The notes beneath the pieces were generated by a model that had not been told where the DNA came from, made no database searches, and worked only from the letters and a program-made list of their open reading frames with translations. A program made the position numbers and the translations under genes. A stretch of 35,882 nt of DNA from an uncultured bacterium (GTDB lineage Bacteria; Bacillota_I; Bacilli_A; RFN20; CAG-826). The stretch is taken from contig CASFZJ010000017.1 of NCBI GenBank assembly GCA_949299165.1, forward strand, positions 1 through 35,882, written 5' to 3'. Below, in pieces: positions 24,186-32,379 of the stretch (positions are counted from its first letter, which is position 1; the number at the start of each line of letters is the position of its first letter).

Positions 24186-25883
24186 TTATTTCTTCTTTAA
24201 GTATTTGACGGAGTCTAAACAGACAGCTGCCATAATTAATATACCTTTGAAGATATATTGAATATTTGGATCGTAACCTAAGAAGGTTAAACAATATGTC
24301 ATACCAGTGAAGATGATTGTACCAACAACAGCGCCTGAGATTTTACCAATACCGCCCGAGAAGGAGATACCACCAATAACGGCTGCTGCGATAGCATCAA
24401 GTTCAGTACCATAACCAGAGTTAGCGTTAGCACCAGCACCTTGTAATGCAGTTGCGAAGCCACCAAATCCATAAAGGATACCAGCTAAGATAAAGACGCC
24501 CATTGTTGTCCAGAAGACGGAGATACCACTAACAGAAGCTGCTTCAGCATTTCCGCCGACTGCGTACATGTTTTTACCAAACTTTGTCTTGTTCCAAATG
24601 AACCATACGATTACAACAGCAATTACTGCCATAATAATGATATTGGAATAAGATTCGCCTCTTAACATATTTCTAACTTCACTATCCATTGTGAATGCTG
24701 CGACACTAGAATAGTTAATTTGCATGAGTCCGAAGATTAAGAGTTGAGTTGATAATGTTGTGATGAACGGATGCATCTTGAACTTTGCAGAGAAGAAACC
24801 AGCAATTGCTGAGAAGAATGTACAAAGCAATACAGACATCAAGATTGCAACTATAACTTGAGCACCAACTGGAGCTCCTGTAATGTCAATTGTAAATCCT
24901 AATGCAGATGTGTAAATTGTTGTAGATAGCAACATGTTAACGAATGATGCACCTAAACCAGTCATACGACCAATGGAGAGGTCGGTACCGGCAAGGAGAA
25001 TAAGACCAGCAACGCCGAGTGTATAGAACAGCTTAACTGAAGATTGACCAAGGATTTGCATGATATTATTTGCAGTTAAGAGGTTTTTACCTTGGGTTGT
25101 AGCCATAATAATTGAGAAGAGGAAGAATAAGATGACAATGATGTAAAGAGCGTTTTTAATTGCCCATGGACCTAATTTGAAGTTATAAACATATGTTCTG
25201 GCTTTATGTTCGATAGCCTCATCAATTCCATAGTGTGAATTTCTTGCTTTATACATAAATTCACTTTTTGCTAAGAATGCATTGTATTTCTTATCTTTAA
25301 CGTCTTGATATACAGATTCATAATTTGATTTTATTTCATTAACATTTGAAGAATGGAAAATTCTTTCCGTCTTTAAATCTAATCTGTATTCTTCTTTAAG
25401 TTTTGCTACTGCTTTTTTGTCGTTTTGATCAACTTCACCTAAAGCTTTAGCGTGTTTGTCTTTAATTGCTTGAAGTCTTGAAGCGTGTTCTTCTTTTTCT
25501 TTAGCAAGTTCGACAGTCTTTACTTGTTTTGCTTCAGCTAATCTTTTATCTTGAATTTCTTTAACTTCTGCAAAATATTTTTTACCATCTTCTTTGCTTA
25601 AGTTTTTGGCTTCTGCAATAAGTTTGTTAACTTCTTCTTTATTTTGAAGTTTAACTTGTTTGGCTTCTTCGATTAAGTGCATGTTGCTCTCAATGATTTT
25701 AGCCTTATTTTCTTTTTCGATACGTTTATTGAGTTTTATTTCTCTATTTTCATTCTTTAACGCAATAATCTTATTTTCGCCATCTTTTCTGAGATCTGTT
25801 AACTTCGAGAGAATATCACCATACTCAGATTTGGTTTCAAATGGGTTAATTGGCATTGCGTAAGAAACGTTCTCATTTCCCAT
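24186..25883 (-). CDS. mglC: galactose/methyl-galactoside ABC permease MglC with a long charged N-terminal extension
   Basis: A 565-residue protein, against about 336 for E. coli MglC. The C-terminal 320 residues are a standard MglC/RbsC permease: first TM about 244-262, then the match QSSVKLFYTLGVAGLILLAG with TDLSIGRMTGLGA and later AAAVIGGISFSGGIGKISGA. Residues 1-240 have no membrane segment and are packed with Lys/Glu/Ala (for example KEKEEHASRLQAIKDKHAKA), predicted to form long helices/coiled coil in the cytoplasm. The SD is AAGGAGA and the gene lies 14 nt after mglA. The extension's job is unknown; it might bind MglA or tether other factors. The frame runs unbroken, so it is not an assembly fusion with a separate gene that I can recognise. 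Confidence 0.93.
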   Translation of the reverse strand: MGNENVSYAMPINPFETKSEYGDILSKLTDLRKDGENKIIALKNENREIKLNKRIEKENKAKIIESNMHLIEEAKQVKLQNKEEVNKLIAEAKNLSKEDGKKYFAEVKEIQDKRLAEAKQVKTVELAKEKEEHASRLQAIKDKHAKALGEVDQNDKKAVAKLKEEYRLDLKTERIFHSSNVNEIKSNYESVYQDVKDKKYNAFLAKSEFMYKARNSHYGIDEAIEHKARTYVYNFKLGPWAIKNALYIIVILFFLFSIIMATTQGKNLLTANNIMQILGQSSVKLFYTLGVAGLILLAGTDLSIGRMTGLGASFVNMLLSTTIYTSALGFTIDITGAPVGAQVIVAILMSVLLCTFFSAIAGFFSAKFKMHPFITTLSTQLLIFGLMQINYSSVAAFTMDSEVRNMLRGESYSNIIIMAVIAVVIVWFIWNKTKFGKNMYAVGGNAEAASVSGISVFWTTMGVFILAGILYGFGGFATALQGAGANANSGYGTELDAIAAAVIGGISFSGGIGKISGAVVGTIIFTGMTYCLTFLGYDPNIQYIFKGILIMAAVCLDSVKYLKKK

Positions 25884-25897
25884 TGTTAGTCTCCTTA

Positions 25898-27400
25898 TTA
25901 TAAGTATTTAGCACACAAATTAAGAAGTTCTTCTTGGTTTGTTTCTTTAGTGTTAACAACACCAGCAACTTGATAATTTGACATTACTACAATTCTATTT
26001 GTAACACCGAGAATTTCTGGCATTTCGGAAGAAACCATGATGATACATTTACCTTGATTAGCTAATTTAATCATTAATTCGTAAATTTGGTATTTGGCCA
26101 TGATATCAATACCTCTTGTTGGTTCATCCATCAAGAAGACATCAGGATTTCTTTCCATCCATTTACCAATAATAACTTTTTGTTGGTTGCCACCACTTAA
26201 TGAAGAAATATTATCAGTCGGACCATTACATTTAACATGCATTTGATCTATTTCAAATCTGGTAGCTTTTGAAATTAAATGATTAGATAAAATACCAAAA
26301 TTTTTATACTTATTAAGATTTGTAATAGTTGTGTTATAGGAAAGATCGGCTTTTCCAAACATACCATTAACTTTTCTTTCTTCTGTAACTAAGGCAAAGT
26401 TTTCATCCATAGCATCTTTCGAATCATTAAATAAGATTCTCTTGCCTTTATAAATGATTTCGCCTTCAGAAATAGTTCTTAAACCGAATAAAGATTCAAG
26501 AAGTTCACTTCTTCCTGCACCAACAAGACCATAAATACCTAAAATTTCACCTGCTTTCGCTTCAAAACTTACATTTTTAAGTCTTGGTTTATATTTAGTA
26601 CCTAAATTTTTAACTTCAAGAACAACATCTCCAGGTTTATTTGTTAATTCAGGGAATCTTGATTCAAGTGATCTACCAACCATAGCTTTAACAAGTTCAT
26701 CTAAATTGGTATCTTTGACTTTTTTATCAAGTGTGACTTCACCGTCTCTAAGAATAACAATATCATCACAAAGTTTGAAAATTTCATCCATTTTATGAGA
26801 AATAAAGATGAAACTAATACCTTGTTCTTTTAAATTTCTAACAATTTCAAATAATTTTGCAACTTCTCTTTCAGAGAGAGAAGAGGTTGGCTCGTCAAGA
26901 ATAATAACTTTTGCGTTATAAGAAACTGCTTTTGCAATTTCGACCATTTGTCTTTGAGAAACAGACATATTTCTCATAATAGTTTTTGGGTTAACATTCA
27001 TTCCTAAGCTAGCGAAAAGATGCCTGCATTTATCAAGCATTGCGCTTTCATTAACCATAATTCCGCCCATTGTAGGATATCTTCCAAGGAACATATTATC
27101 GAGAACATTACGATCGAGACATTGGTTTAATTCTTGGTGAACCATTGCAACGCCTCTTTCTAAAGCATCTCTTGGTCCGTTAAAATTAATGGAATCGCCA
27201 TTAAACAAAATATTACCAGAATCACGGGAATAGATACCGAAAACGCACTTCATCATAGTACTCTTTCCAGCTCCGTTTTCACCCATTAAACCTAAAATAA
27301 CGCCTTTTTTAAGACGTATAGTAACATTTTTTAAAACTTTATTTTTACCAAAAGCTTTAGAGAGACCTTCAATTTCAAGAATGTATTCACTATTTTCCAT
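25898..27400 (-). CDS. mglA: galactose/methyl-galactoside ABC transporter ATP-binding protein
   Basis: A 500-residue tandem ABC ATPase. Domain 1 has GENGAGKST (Walker A), signature MSVSQRQMVEIAKA and VIILDEPTSSLSE. Domain 2 has the degenerate GLVGAGRSELLE, LSGGNQQKVIIGKW and VFLMDEPTRGID. It energises MglC for sugar import. Length and both domains match MglA/RbsA; neighbouring mglB and mglC fix the call. It has its own SD (AGGTAGGA) and is separated from mglB by a strong hairpin, probably allowing more binding protein than ATPase to be made. Confidence 0.96.
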   Translation of the reverse strand: MENSEYILEIEGLSKAFGKNKVLKNVTIRLKKGVILGLMGENGAGKSTMMKCVFGIYSRDSGNILFNGDSINFNGPRDALERGVAMVHQELNQCLDRNVLDNMFLGRYPTMGGIMVNESAMLDKCRHLFASLGMNVNPKTIMRNMSVSQRQMVEIAKAVSYNAKVIILDEPTSSLSEREVAKLFEIVRNLKEQGISFIFISHKMDEIFKLCDDIVILRDGEVTLDKKVKDTNLDELVKAMVGRSLESRFPELTNKPGDVVLEVKNLGTKYKPRLKNVSFEAKAGEILGIYGLVGAGRSELLESLFGLRTISEGEIIYKGKRILFNDSKDAMDENFALVTEERKVNGMFGKADLSYNTTITNLNKYKNFGILSNHLISKATRFEIDQMHVKCNGPTDNISSLSGGNQQKVIIGKWMERNPDVFLMDEPTRGIDIMAKYQIYELMIKLANQGKCIIMVSSEMPEILGVTNRIVVMSNYQVAGVVNTKETNQEELLNLCAKYL

Positions 27401-27426
27401 TTTGTTCCTACCTGTTAATTATAGTA

Positions 27427-27457
27427 GAACGGGCCTAAGTCTCTTTTAGGCCCGTTC
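27427..27457 (-). other. intercistronic hairpin between mglB and mglA
   Basis: GAACGGGCCTAA/TTAGGCCCGTTC, a perfect 12-bp stem with a 7-nt loop and no T-run (CTACTATAAT follows). It may stabilise the mglB mRNA 3' end or cause partial termination. TATAAT just after it might be a secondary promoter for mglA. Confidence 0.8.
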
Positions 27458-27481
27458 AATAAATAGACTTATTTCAGTTGA

Positions 27482-28717
27482 TTATAAATTTTGGAAGTAA
27501 TCAACAATCATATCACCTTGTAATTCGCCACCTTGAATTGCGTCGAATCCAACGTAATAGATGTATTCAAATCTCTTATCTGCCATATTTACTGTATCAA
27601 CAGTATTATCAGCATTTGTACCTTGTCTATTCCAGAAGATAACTGGTTTCTTTGATGGATTAGCTTCTGTAGCATCTTCTTTTTCAGCGATAGTATCTAA
27701 GTAAGTTTTTGTTGAAGTTGTCTTAACCATGTTAATGATATAAGCGTCAACATTTGTAGCTGTTTCGAGAGCACCAAGAGCTTTTGTATCATCAGTTCCA
27801 TCACCTTTTGTAACATTTAATGTGAAGTTAAATGAACTTGCATAATGTTTAAATAATGGTTCCATAGATGTTGTTAAGAATGTATCTGTTTCACTATAGA
27901 ATGAAAGATAAACATTAGCTTGTTTTGTTGTACCTTTCTTAATTGATTTTTCAGCTAAAGTTGTAATATCTGAAGCCATGAAGTCAGCGACATTATCTTT
28001 AGTGACAGCAACGTTTTGAGCTAATAATGCTTTTGAGCCATCATCTTTAACAGTAATTGCTGATGTAAGTTTACCATAACCATTTTTGCTTTCTTCTGTG
28101 AAACCTTGTTTAACAAGATCTTCATTGGAGAGTCCATCGATACCATTTCTAGCAGCCATAAAGATAGCAGCAGCTTGAGCAGGTGCGTTTTGGTTAACTG
28201 TACCCATGACTTTACCATCTTGAATCATCTTAAGTGTGCTTTGGTTGGAGTCGTAACCGAAGATTGGCATACCTTCAACCCAGTTTGAAGCTGCAGTTGC
28301 TGCTTCAGCCATACCATCATTGTTAGAAATGAAGAAGTCAATATTTTGGTAAGCATTTAACCAAGATTCTGTACTTGTTGTAGCTGTTTGAGCATCCCAT
28401 GTAACACCAGCAGTTGATTTTTGTTCACCATGAACGATTTCTTTAACTTTATATTCTTTTCCGCCGATTTCAATATGACCTTCTACTGGATCTTCTGTAT
28501 TAGCATTAGATGTTTTTGTGCCTCTTGTAAACAAAGCGTCTCTAATACCAGCTGTTCTAGCAGCAGAGTCGTTGTGGTCGATTTGGCCGATTAATAAAGC
28601 GTAATTTAATTCGCCATCAGATAAAGCGTTTTCTAATGACCATGTATTGCTTCCACCACATGATGTAGCAATAACGCCTAATAAGCCTAAAGCGGCAAAT
28701 GGAATTAATTTTTTCAT
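27482..28717 (-). CDS. mglB: galactose/glucose-binding lipoprotein MglB, circularly permuted
   Basis: A 411-residue lipoprotein (lipobox ATSC, C20). Compared with E. coli MglB and with the canonical paralog at 16365-17390, the two halves are swapped: residues 37-190 match the usual C-terminal half (QIDHNDSAAR with H48/D50/R54; W107; SNNDGM at 131-136; GYD with D156; KVMGTV), and residues 266-411 match the usual N-terminal half (SETDTF with D278/F280; IINMV with N329; KPVIFWNR; YYVGFDAIQGGELQGD). A linker of about 70 residues (191-265) joins them. All sugar ligands are kept, so binding should be intact. It is the first gene of mglBAC. The SD (AGGAGG) is 13 nt from the ATG, longer than usual. 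Cre and TTACATT sites lie upstream. Confidence 0.93.
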   Translation of the reverse strand: MKKLIPFAALGLLGVIATSCGGSNTWSLENALSDGELNYALLIGQIDHNDSAARTAGIRDALFTRGTKTSNANTEDPVEGHIEIGGKEYKVKEIVHGEQKSTAGVTWDAQTATTSTESWLNAYQNIDFFISNNDGMAEAATAASNWVEGMPIFGYDSNQSTLKMIQDGKVMGTVNQNAPAQAAAIFMAARNGIDGLSNEDLVKQGFTEESKNGYGKLTSAITVKDDGSKALLAQNVAVTKDNVADFMASDITTLAEKSIKKGTTKQANVYLSFYSETDTFLTTSMEPLFKHYASSFNFTLNVTKGDGTDDTKALGALETATNVDAYIINMVKTTSTKTYLDTIAEKEDATEANPSKKPVIFWNRQGTNADNTVDTVNMADKRFEYIYYVGFDAIQGGELQGDMIVDYFQNL

Positions 28718-28793
28718 ATTATAAATTTATCCTCCTATTTAATTCCCTAAATAAGATATTCTCGCACGAATTACCTTATCGCATAATAATTTT

Positions 28794-28844
28794 AATGTAA
28801 GCGCTTTCAATTGTGTAATGTAAAATTTTCTACTTTAAATGTAA
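28794..28844 (-). promoter_or_regulatory. mgl operon control region: three TTACATT direct repeats
   Basis: On the minus strand TTACATT occurs at 28844-28838, 28823-28817 and 28800-28794 (steps of 21 and 23 bp, two helical turns), the layout expected for an AraC-type activator. The repeat nearest mglB overlaps a cre site. No clean -10 could be picked between here and the SD. Confidence 0.55.
28796..28809. promoter_or_regulatory. cre site (CcpA catabolite-response element)
   Basis: TGTAAGCGCTTTCA fits the Bacillus cre consensus TGWAARCGYTWNCW at all 14 positions. It lies about 80 bp before the mglB ATG, so glucose repression of galactose uptake by CcpA-HPr(Ser-P) is likely. Confidence 0.8.
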
Positions 28845-28939
28845 ATTTCTCTATACAATTCGAGAAAAATACGAAAATTAAAACAAAATTAATTTTTTAT
28901 ATGCTTAATGACTTTTTCTTGAAGGTTGAAAAACTAATC

Positions 28940-28945
28940 TATAAT
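28940..28945 (+). promoter_or_regulatory. -10 box of hpt
   Basis: TATAAT 29 nt before the hpt ATG. The -35 (TTCTTG at 18 nt, or TTGAAG at 15) is imperfect. Predicted UTR is about 22 nt. Confidence 0.6.
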
Positions 28946-28974
28946 ATATCTTTATTATTTAAGAGGGATTCTTT

Positions 28975-29538
28975 ATGGCACCAGAAATTGTACTTTCTAG
29001 AGAAGAAATTGATGAAATTATTACAAAAGTAGCTGATGAACTTAATGCAATGTATGAAAACAAGAACACAATTCCAGTCTTAATCGGAGTCTTAAAAGGC
29101 GCCTTACCTTTCATGATGGACTTAATTAAGAAATTAAAATTTGATCTTGTTATCGATTTTATTCAAGTAACAAGTTATAGTGGCACTTCATCTACTGGAG
29201 TTATTCATTTAAAGAAAGATATTACTACAGATATTAAGAATAGAGATGTAATCATTGTTGAAGACATCATTGATACAGGTTTAACACTTAACTATTTAAA
29301 ACAATATATTCAACTCAATTACTCTCCAAGAGATATAAAGATTGTTTGTTTTGTTGATAAAAAACCTTTAAGAAAAGTCGATTTAAAAGCTGATGTTGTG
29401 GGTATCACAATGAATCAAGCTAAGTTCCTAGTTGGTTATGGTTTTGACTATAACGAAATCGGAAGAAACATAGGTTATGTCTTTGTTCCTTCTAAAAAAC
29501 AACTTGAAGAATGGGATAAAAAACTTAAAGAAAACTAA
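28975..29538 (+). CDS. hpt: hypoxanthine-guanine phosphoribosyltransferase
   Basis: A 187-residue purine-salvage enzyme. The PRPP-binding motif VIIVEDIIDTGLTL, the N-terminal VLIGVLKGALPFMMDL and the flexible-loop SYSGTSSTGV are typical, as is VGYGFDYNEIGRN near the C-terminus. It converts hypoxanthine/guanine plus PRPP to IMP/GMP. GAGGG lies 7 nt before the ATG. Its stop codon overlaps that of the convergent MFS-like gene, and an 18-nt conserved element follows it. Confidence 0.97.
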   Translation: MAPEIVLSREEIDEIITKVADELNAMYENKNTIPVLIGVLKGALPFMMDLIKKLKFDLVIDFIQVTSYSGTSSTGVIHLKKDITTDIKNRDVIIVEDIIDTGLTLNYLKQYIQLNYSPRDIKIVCFVDKKPLRKVDLKADVVGITMNQAKFLVGYGFDYNEIGRNIGYVFVPSKKQLEEWDKKLKEN

Positions 29539-30626
29539 TTTTTCTTTACAAAAACCCTGCAAAACTCAATTATTTTTGATTTATTAGATAAAATTTCGAA
29601 TATTAAGAAATACAATAAAATCAATAAATGTAGAACCACAAAAGCAACGAAAGTTGCTTTTTTCATTTCTTCATTTATTCCTAAAAGTAGCAAATTAGGT
29701 ACAAGCAAGAAGAAAGCACTTAAGCCTAAACTAGTCGCTTCAAATTCATATAATAATTTTCTTAAATAATCTAATGTTAAAGGCATTAAAATATTAATTG
29801 CTAATGTGAAGAAAATAATTCCGGTTAAATCCTCGATAAATATAGAAGAAATAATGCAAGTTAATATTGAAACCATCAAGCAAATGCCTTTTGGAATAAA
29901 TCCACCAATAATTTTTCCTCCAAAAGATACAATTGATACTACCAAAAAGAAATAAGTTATATTAATGGATGGAGTTAATTTGCCTAAAGAACCTCTAAAG
30001 AAAATACTAAAAACTACTAGAAAAATTAAAATAATGTAGTTAATTTTTGAAGTTTCAATTTTTCTATATTTTCTTAAAAAATTCCCAGAAATTTTATCAT
30101 TTTTCCTAGGATTTTTTTCGAAATATGAGCTATATAAAATGTATGAAAAATATAGAAAAACGCCAATTCCTAAAAATACGAATCTGATTATTTCATTTAG
30201 AAAACTAAATCCTATTCCTAAACCTAAAACACCAGGTGCGATAAAGATTCCTAACGGCACACTGCTTTCACTTTCCTTTAATATATCTTTACTAAACGCA
30301 ACGTGAAACATTGCGTTTCCTAATCCTAAAAAGATAAATGAAATATAAACAAGAGGAATAAAAGCGCCTAAAATCACTAAGGCAATTGAAAGATAACAAA
30401 AATACTTTTTTGTCATTTCAAAACGATCAATTATAAACCCTATAAAAGGCTGTAATGCAAAAGCTAAAACATTATAAAGCAAGATCCAATAAAACAAATT
30501 CACATCATTTTGATAAACAAAATAAAAAGTAGAAATCGGGAAAAAATCCACTAAAAAATGAAAAAAACCTGCAAAACCTACATTAATTAATAAATTTCTA
30601 TTTAGATCGCTACTTATTTCTTTCAT
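29535..30626 (-). CDS. MFS-like membrane transporter, substrate unknown
   Basis: A 363-residue polytopic protein with about 11 TM segments. Between TM2 and TM3 lies an MFS-like loop, GFIIDRFEMTKKY, resembling motif A (GxLaDrxGrk). It is short for an MFS protein (usually 400 or more). It is the last gene of the gal operon, its ATG overlapping the preceding membrane gene by 17 nt without a clear SD, so it is probably coupled. It may export or import a sugar-related compound, but that is a guess from context. Its C-terminal residues are encoded by the antisense of a repeated element. Confidence 0.75.
   Translation of the reverse strand: MKEISSDLNRNLLINVGFAGFFHFLVDFFPISTFYFVYQNDVNLFYWILLYNVLAFALQPFIGFIIDRFEMTKKYFCYLSIALVILGAFIPLVYISFIFLGLGNAMFHVAFSKDILKESESSVPLGIFIAPGVLGLGIGFSFLNEIIRFVFLGIGVFLYFSYILYSSYFEKNPRKNDKISGNFLRKYRKIETSKINYIILIFLVVFSIFFRGSLGKLTPSINITYFFLVVSIVSFGGKIIGGFIPKGICLMVSILTCIISSIFIEDLTGIIFFTLAINILMPLTLDYLRKLLYEFEATSLGLSAFFLLVPNLLLLGINEEMKKATFVAFVVLHLLILLYFLIFEILSNKSKIIEFCRVFVKKN
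29555..29572 (+). repeat. copy 3 of the four-copy 3'-UTR element
   Basis: CCCTGCAAAACTCAATTA on the plus strand, 16 nt after the hpt stop, between ACAAAAA and TTTTTG which can pair. On the other strand it encodes the last residues (IIEFCRVF) of the MFS-like protein. Confidence 0.7.
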
Positions 30627-31059
30627 ACTTATTTACTACTAAATAATAACTAATTGACAACAAATTAACTACTAGAACAATACTAAAAGTGACAATTAAG
30701 CTAATTGTACTGAAAGAATCATTTAAATGTATAACTAAAGAAATCAGTATTGTAAGTAGGTTCCCAATCAAGGAAAAAAGTGGAATTTTTATATTTTTAT
30801 AAAACAAAAAATATACTAAAAATTCAAACGCACAGACCACAATTTCAATAGGCACAAAATAATAATAAAAATTAATTTCTGGCAAATAAAAAGCAATCAA
30901 TAGGCTTGTGATTTGAGCCAATAGATTGCTTACAAAGTTAGCGCTTGTAAATAAAGCTATGCCATTCCACTTAACCTTTCTTGTAAATAAGCACATGAAA
31001 GGTACTTCTACTATTAAAGTAATTCCTAAACAATAAAATAAATTTAAGAATTCATTCAT
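30610..31059 (-). CDS. four-TM membrane protein of the gal operon, unknown
   Basis: A 149-residue protein with hydrophobic segments at about 7-26, 33-60, 64-90 and 94-140 (the last long enough for two). It begins MNEFLNLFYCLGITL and ends NKYERNK. No family recognised. The ATG overlaps the preceding stop (TAATG) with AAGAGAAG upstream, and its 3' end overlaps the MFS-like gene, so it belongs to the same transcript. Confidence 0.75.
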   Translation of the reverse strand: MNEFLNLFYCLGITLIVEVPFMCLFTRKVKWNGIALFTSANFVSNLLAQITSLLIAFYLPEINFYYYFVPIEIVVCAFEFLVYFLFYKNIKIPLFSLIGNLLTILISLVIHLNDSFSTISLIVTFSIVLVVNLLSISYYLVVNKYERNK

Positions 31060-31202
31060 TACTTCTCTTTATTTTTAAAATGTACAAGTAGCCAAATGAT
31101 AAAACTAATTCCTGCAACAATTAAAATTGATGCAAATACAATTAGAGCTATCATTACTCCATCAGGCGGAGTATTTGGTTCAACAACAACATCGAAGATC
31201 AT
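31059..31202 (-). CDS. 47-residue single-TM protein of the gal operon
   Basis: A small gene starting 10 nt after galK, with AAGGA 7 nt before the ATG, and ending in TAATG overlap with the next gene. The protein begins MIFDVVVEPNTPPDG, then has one TM (about 16-41) ending W-L-L-V-H and a basic tail F-K-N-K-E-K. The charge pattern suggests N-out/C-in. Function unknown; it may be a small subunit of a complex with the two downstream membrane proteins. Confidence 0.8.
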   Translation of the reverse strand: MIFDVVVEPNTPPDGVMIALIVFASILIVAGISFIIWLLVHFKNKEK

Positions 31203-31212
31203 AACTAATTCC

Positions 31213-32379
31213 TTAATCTAATTTTTCAAAGTTAACTGCGTGATTTGAAATATGAACCTTAAAATATCTGTTCTTTTCATATTTTGCAGCTAAGAATTTA
31301 TCAAACTCATCTTGGAAAGCATTCTTAATAAATGCAAGGACTGTGCCTTTAAATCCACCACCATGAATTCTAATTGCACCATGATTTCCGATAAATTCTG
31401 TAACGTCATCAATAATATTTTGAGGTGAATCCTTATATTCGCCTTCAACAAAAGTATTTTTAATATTTTCTTTACTGGTTTTTTGACTTGCTCTAATGCA
31501 AGTTAAGAAACCTTCAAGGTCATTTTCTTCAATTGCTTTTTTCGCGTTTCTGACATTTTCATTTTCAATAAAGAAATGCTTTGCCATATTTTTTTCAAGT
31601 TCTGTTGCGTTTAAAGCATCAATTTTTTCAAAAATATTGTTATCGTCGCAATCACGTAAGAACTTCTTGCCTTCTAATAAACCAGCTACTTTATTCATAT
31701 TTGCAGGAATTGCAGCATAAAGTGGGGTTAAATTAGCGTGATCTCCAACAGATTTAATGAGATATAAAGTTAATGGAAAATTAAATGGTAATGTAGAAAT
31801 TGTTGGATTATCGATATTTTTGAAATCAATATAGTTAAAACTATCAAATGATGTTCCAATTTGATCTAAAAGTCCACTTGGTTTACCAAAATAGTTGTTT
31901 TCACTAAATTGACCAGTTTTAGCGATAACAAGTGGTGAAATTTTTCCATCATTATATAAATAAGAAATTATATAGCCAAATAAAGATTCAATTGCGGCAC
32001 TACTTGAAACGCCACTTCCATCAGGAATATCACTAGAAATGTAAGCTTCGAATCCGCCAATCTTATAGCCTTGTTCTTTTAATTTAAAAAGGATTCCTTT
32101 TGCAAGCAACAAAGTTTTATTTTGTTCTTTTTTATCAAAAGCTAAGTCATCAACAGAAAATTCAAAGAAAGAATAACCTTGTGATTTAATTTTGACCTTT
32201 GTGTCGTGCTTTTTAACAAAAGCTTTAATTCTTAAAGAGCAATTTGCGACAAGACAAAGTCCATGATTGTGGTCAGTGTGATTTCCACAAATCTCAAATC
32301 TACCGCCCGTATCAATATAATAAGTTGGATCTTCTTTATAAAAATAAGTAAATTCTTTTCTTAAATCTGCCTTTTCCAT
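31213..32379 (-). CDS. galK: galactokinase
   Basis: A 388-residue GHMP kinase phosphorylating galactose at O1. The substrate motif reads GGRFEICGNHTDHNHG (R27, N33, H34, D36) where classical GalK has GR-N-IGEHTDYN, so the sugar-contacting Glu is replaced by Asn. Clostridial-type galactokinases with GNHTDH are known. The ATP loop DGSGVSSSAA is intact, as is the C-terminal IRIHGGGFKGTVLAF. The ATG overlaps the galT stop (TAATG), with GGAGG about 13 nt upstream. Place and partners support galactokinase. Confidence 0.93.
   Translation of the reverse strand: MEKADLRKEFTYFYKEDPTYYIDTGGRFEICGNHTDHNHGLCLVANCSLRIKAFVKKHDTKVKIKSQGYSFFEFSVDDLAFDKKEQNKTLLLAKGILFKLKEQGYKIGGFEAYISSDIPDGSGVSSSAAIESLFGYIISYLYNDGKISPLVIAKTGQFSENNYFGKPSGLLDQIGTSFDSFNYIDFKNIDNPTISTLPFNFPLTLYLIKSVGDHANLTPLYAAIPANMNKVAGLLEGKKFLRDCDDNNIFEKIDALNATELEKNMAKHFFIENENVRNAKKAIEENDLEGFLTCIRASQKTSKENIKNTFVEGEYKDSPQNIIDDVTEFIGNHGAIRIHGGGFKGTVLAFIKNAFQDEFDKFLAAKYEKNRYFKVHISNHAVNFEKLD

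Noticed and set aside
28811-29032. Plus-strand 73-codon frame before hpt
   Set aside because: It overlaps hpt in another frame, has no SD and shows no recognisable protein; it is a shadow.
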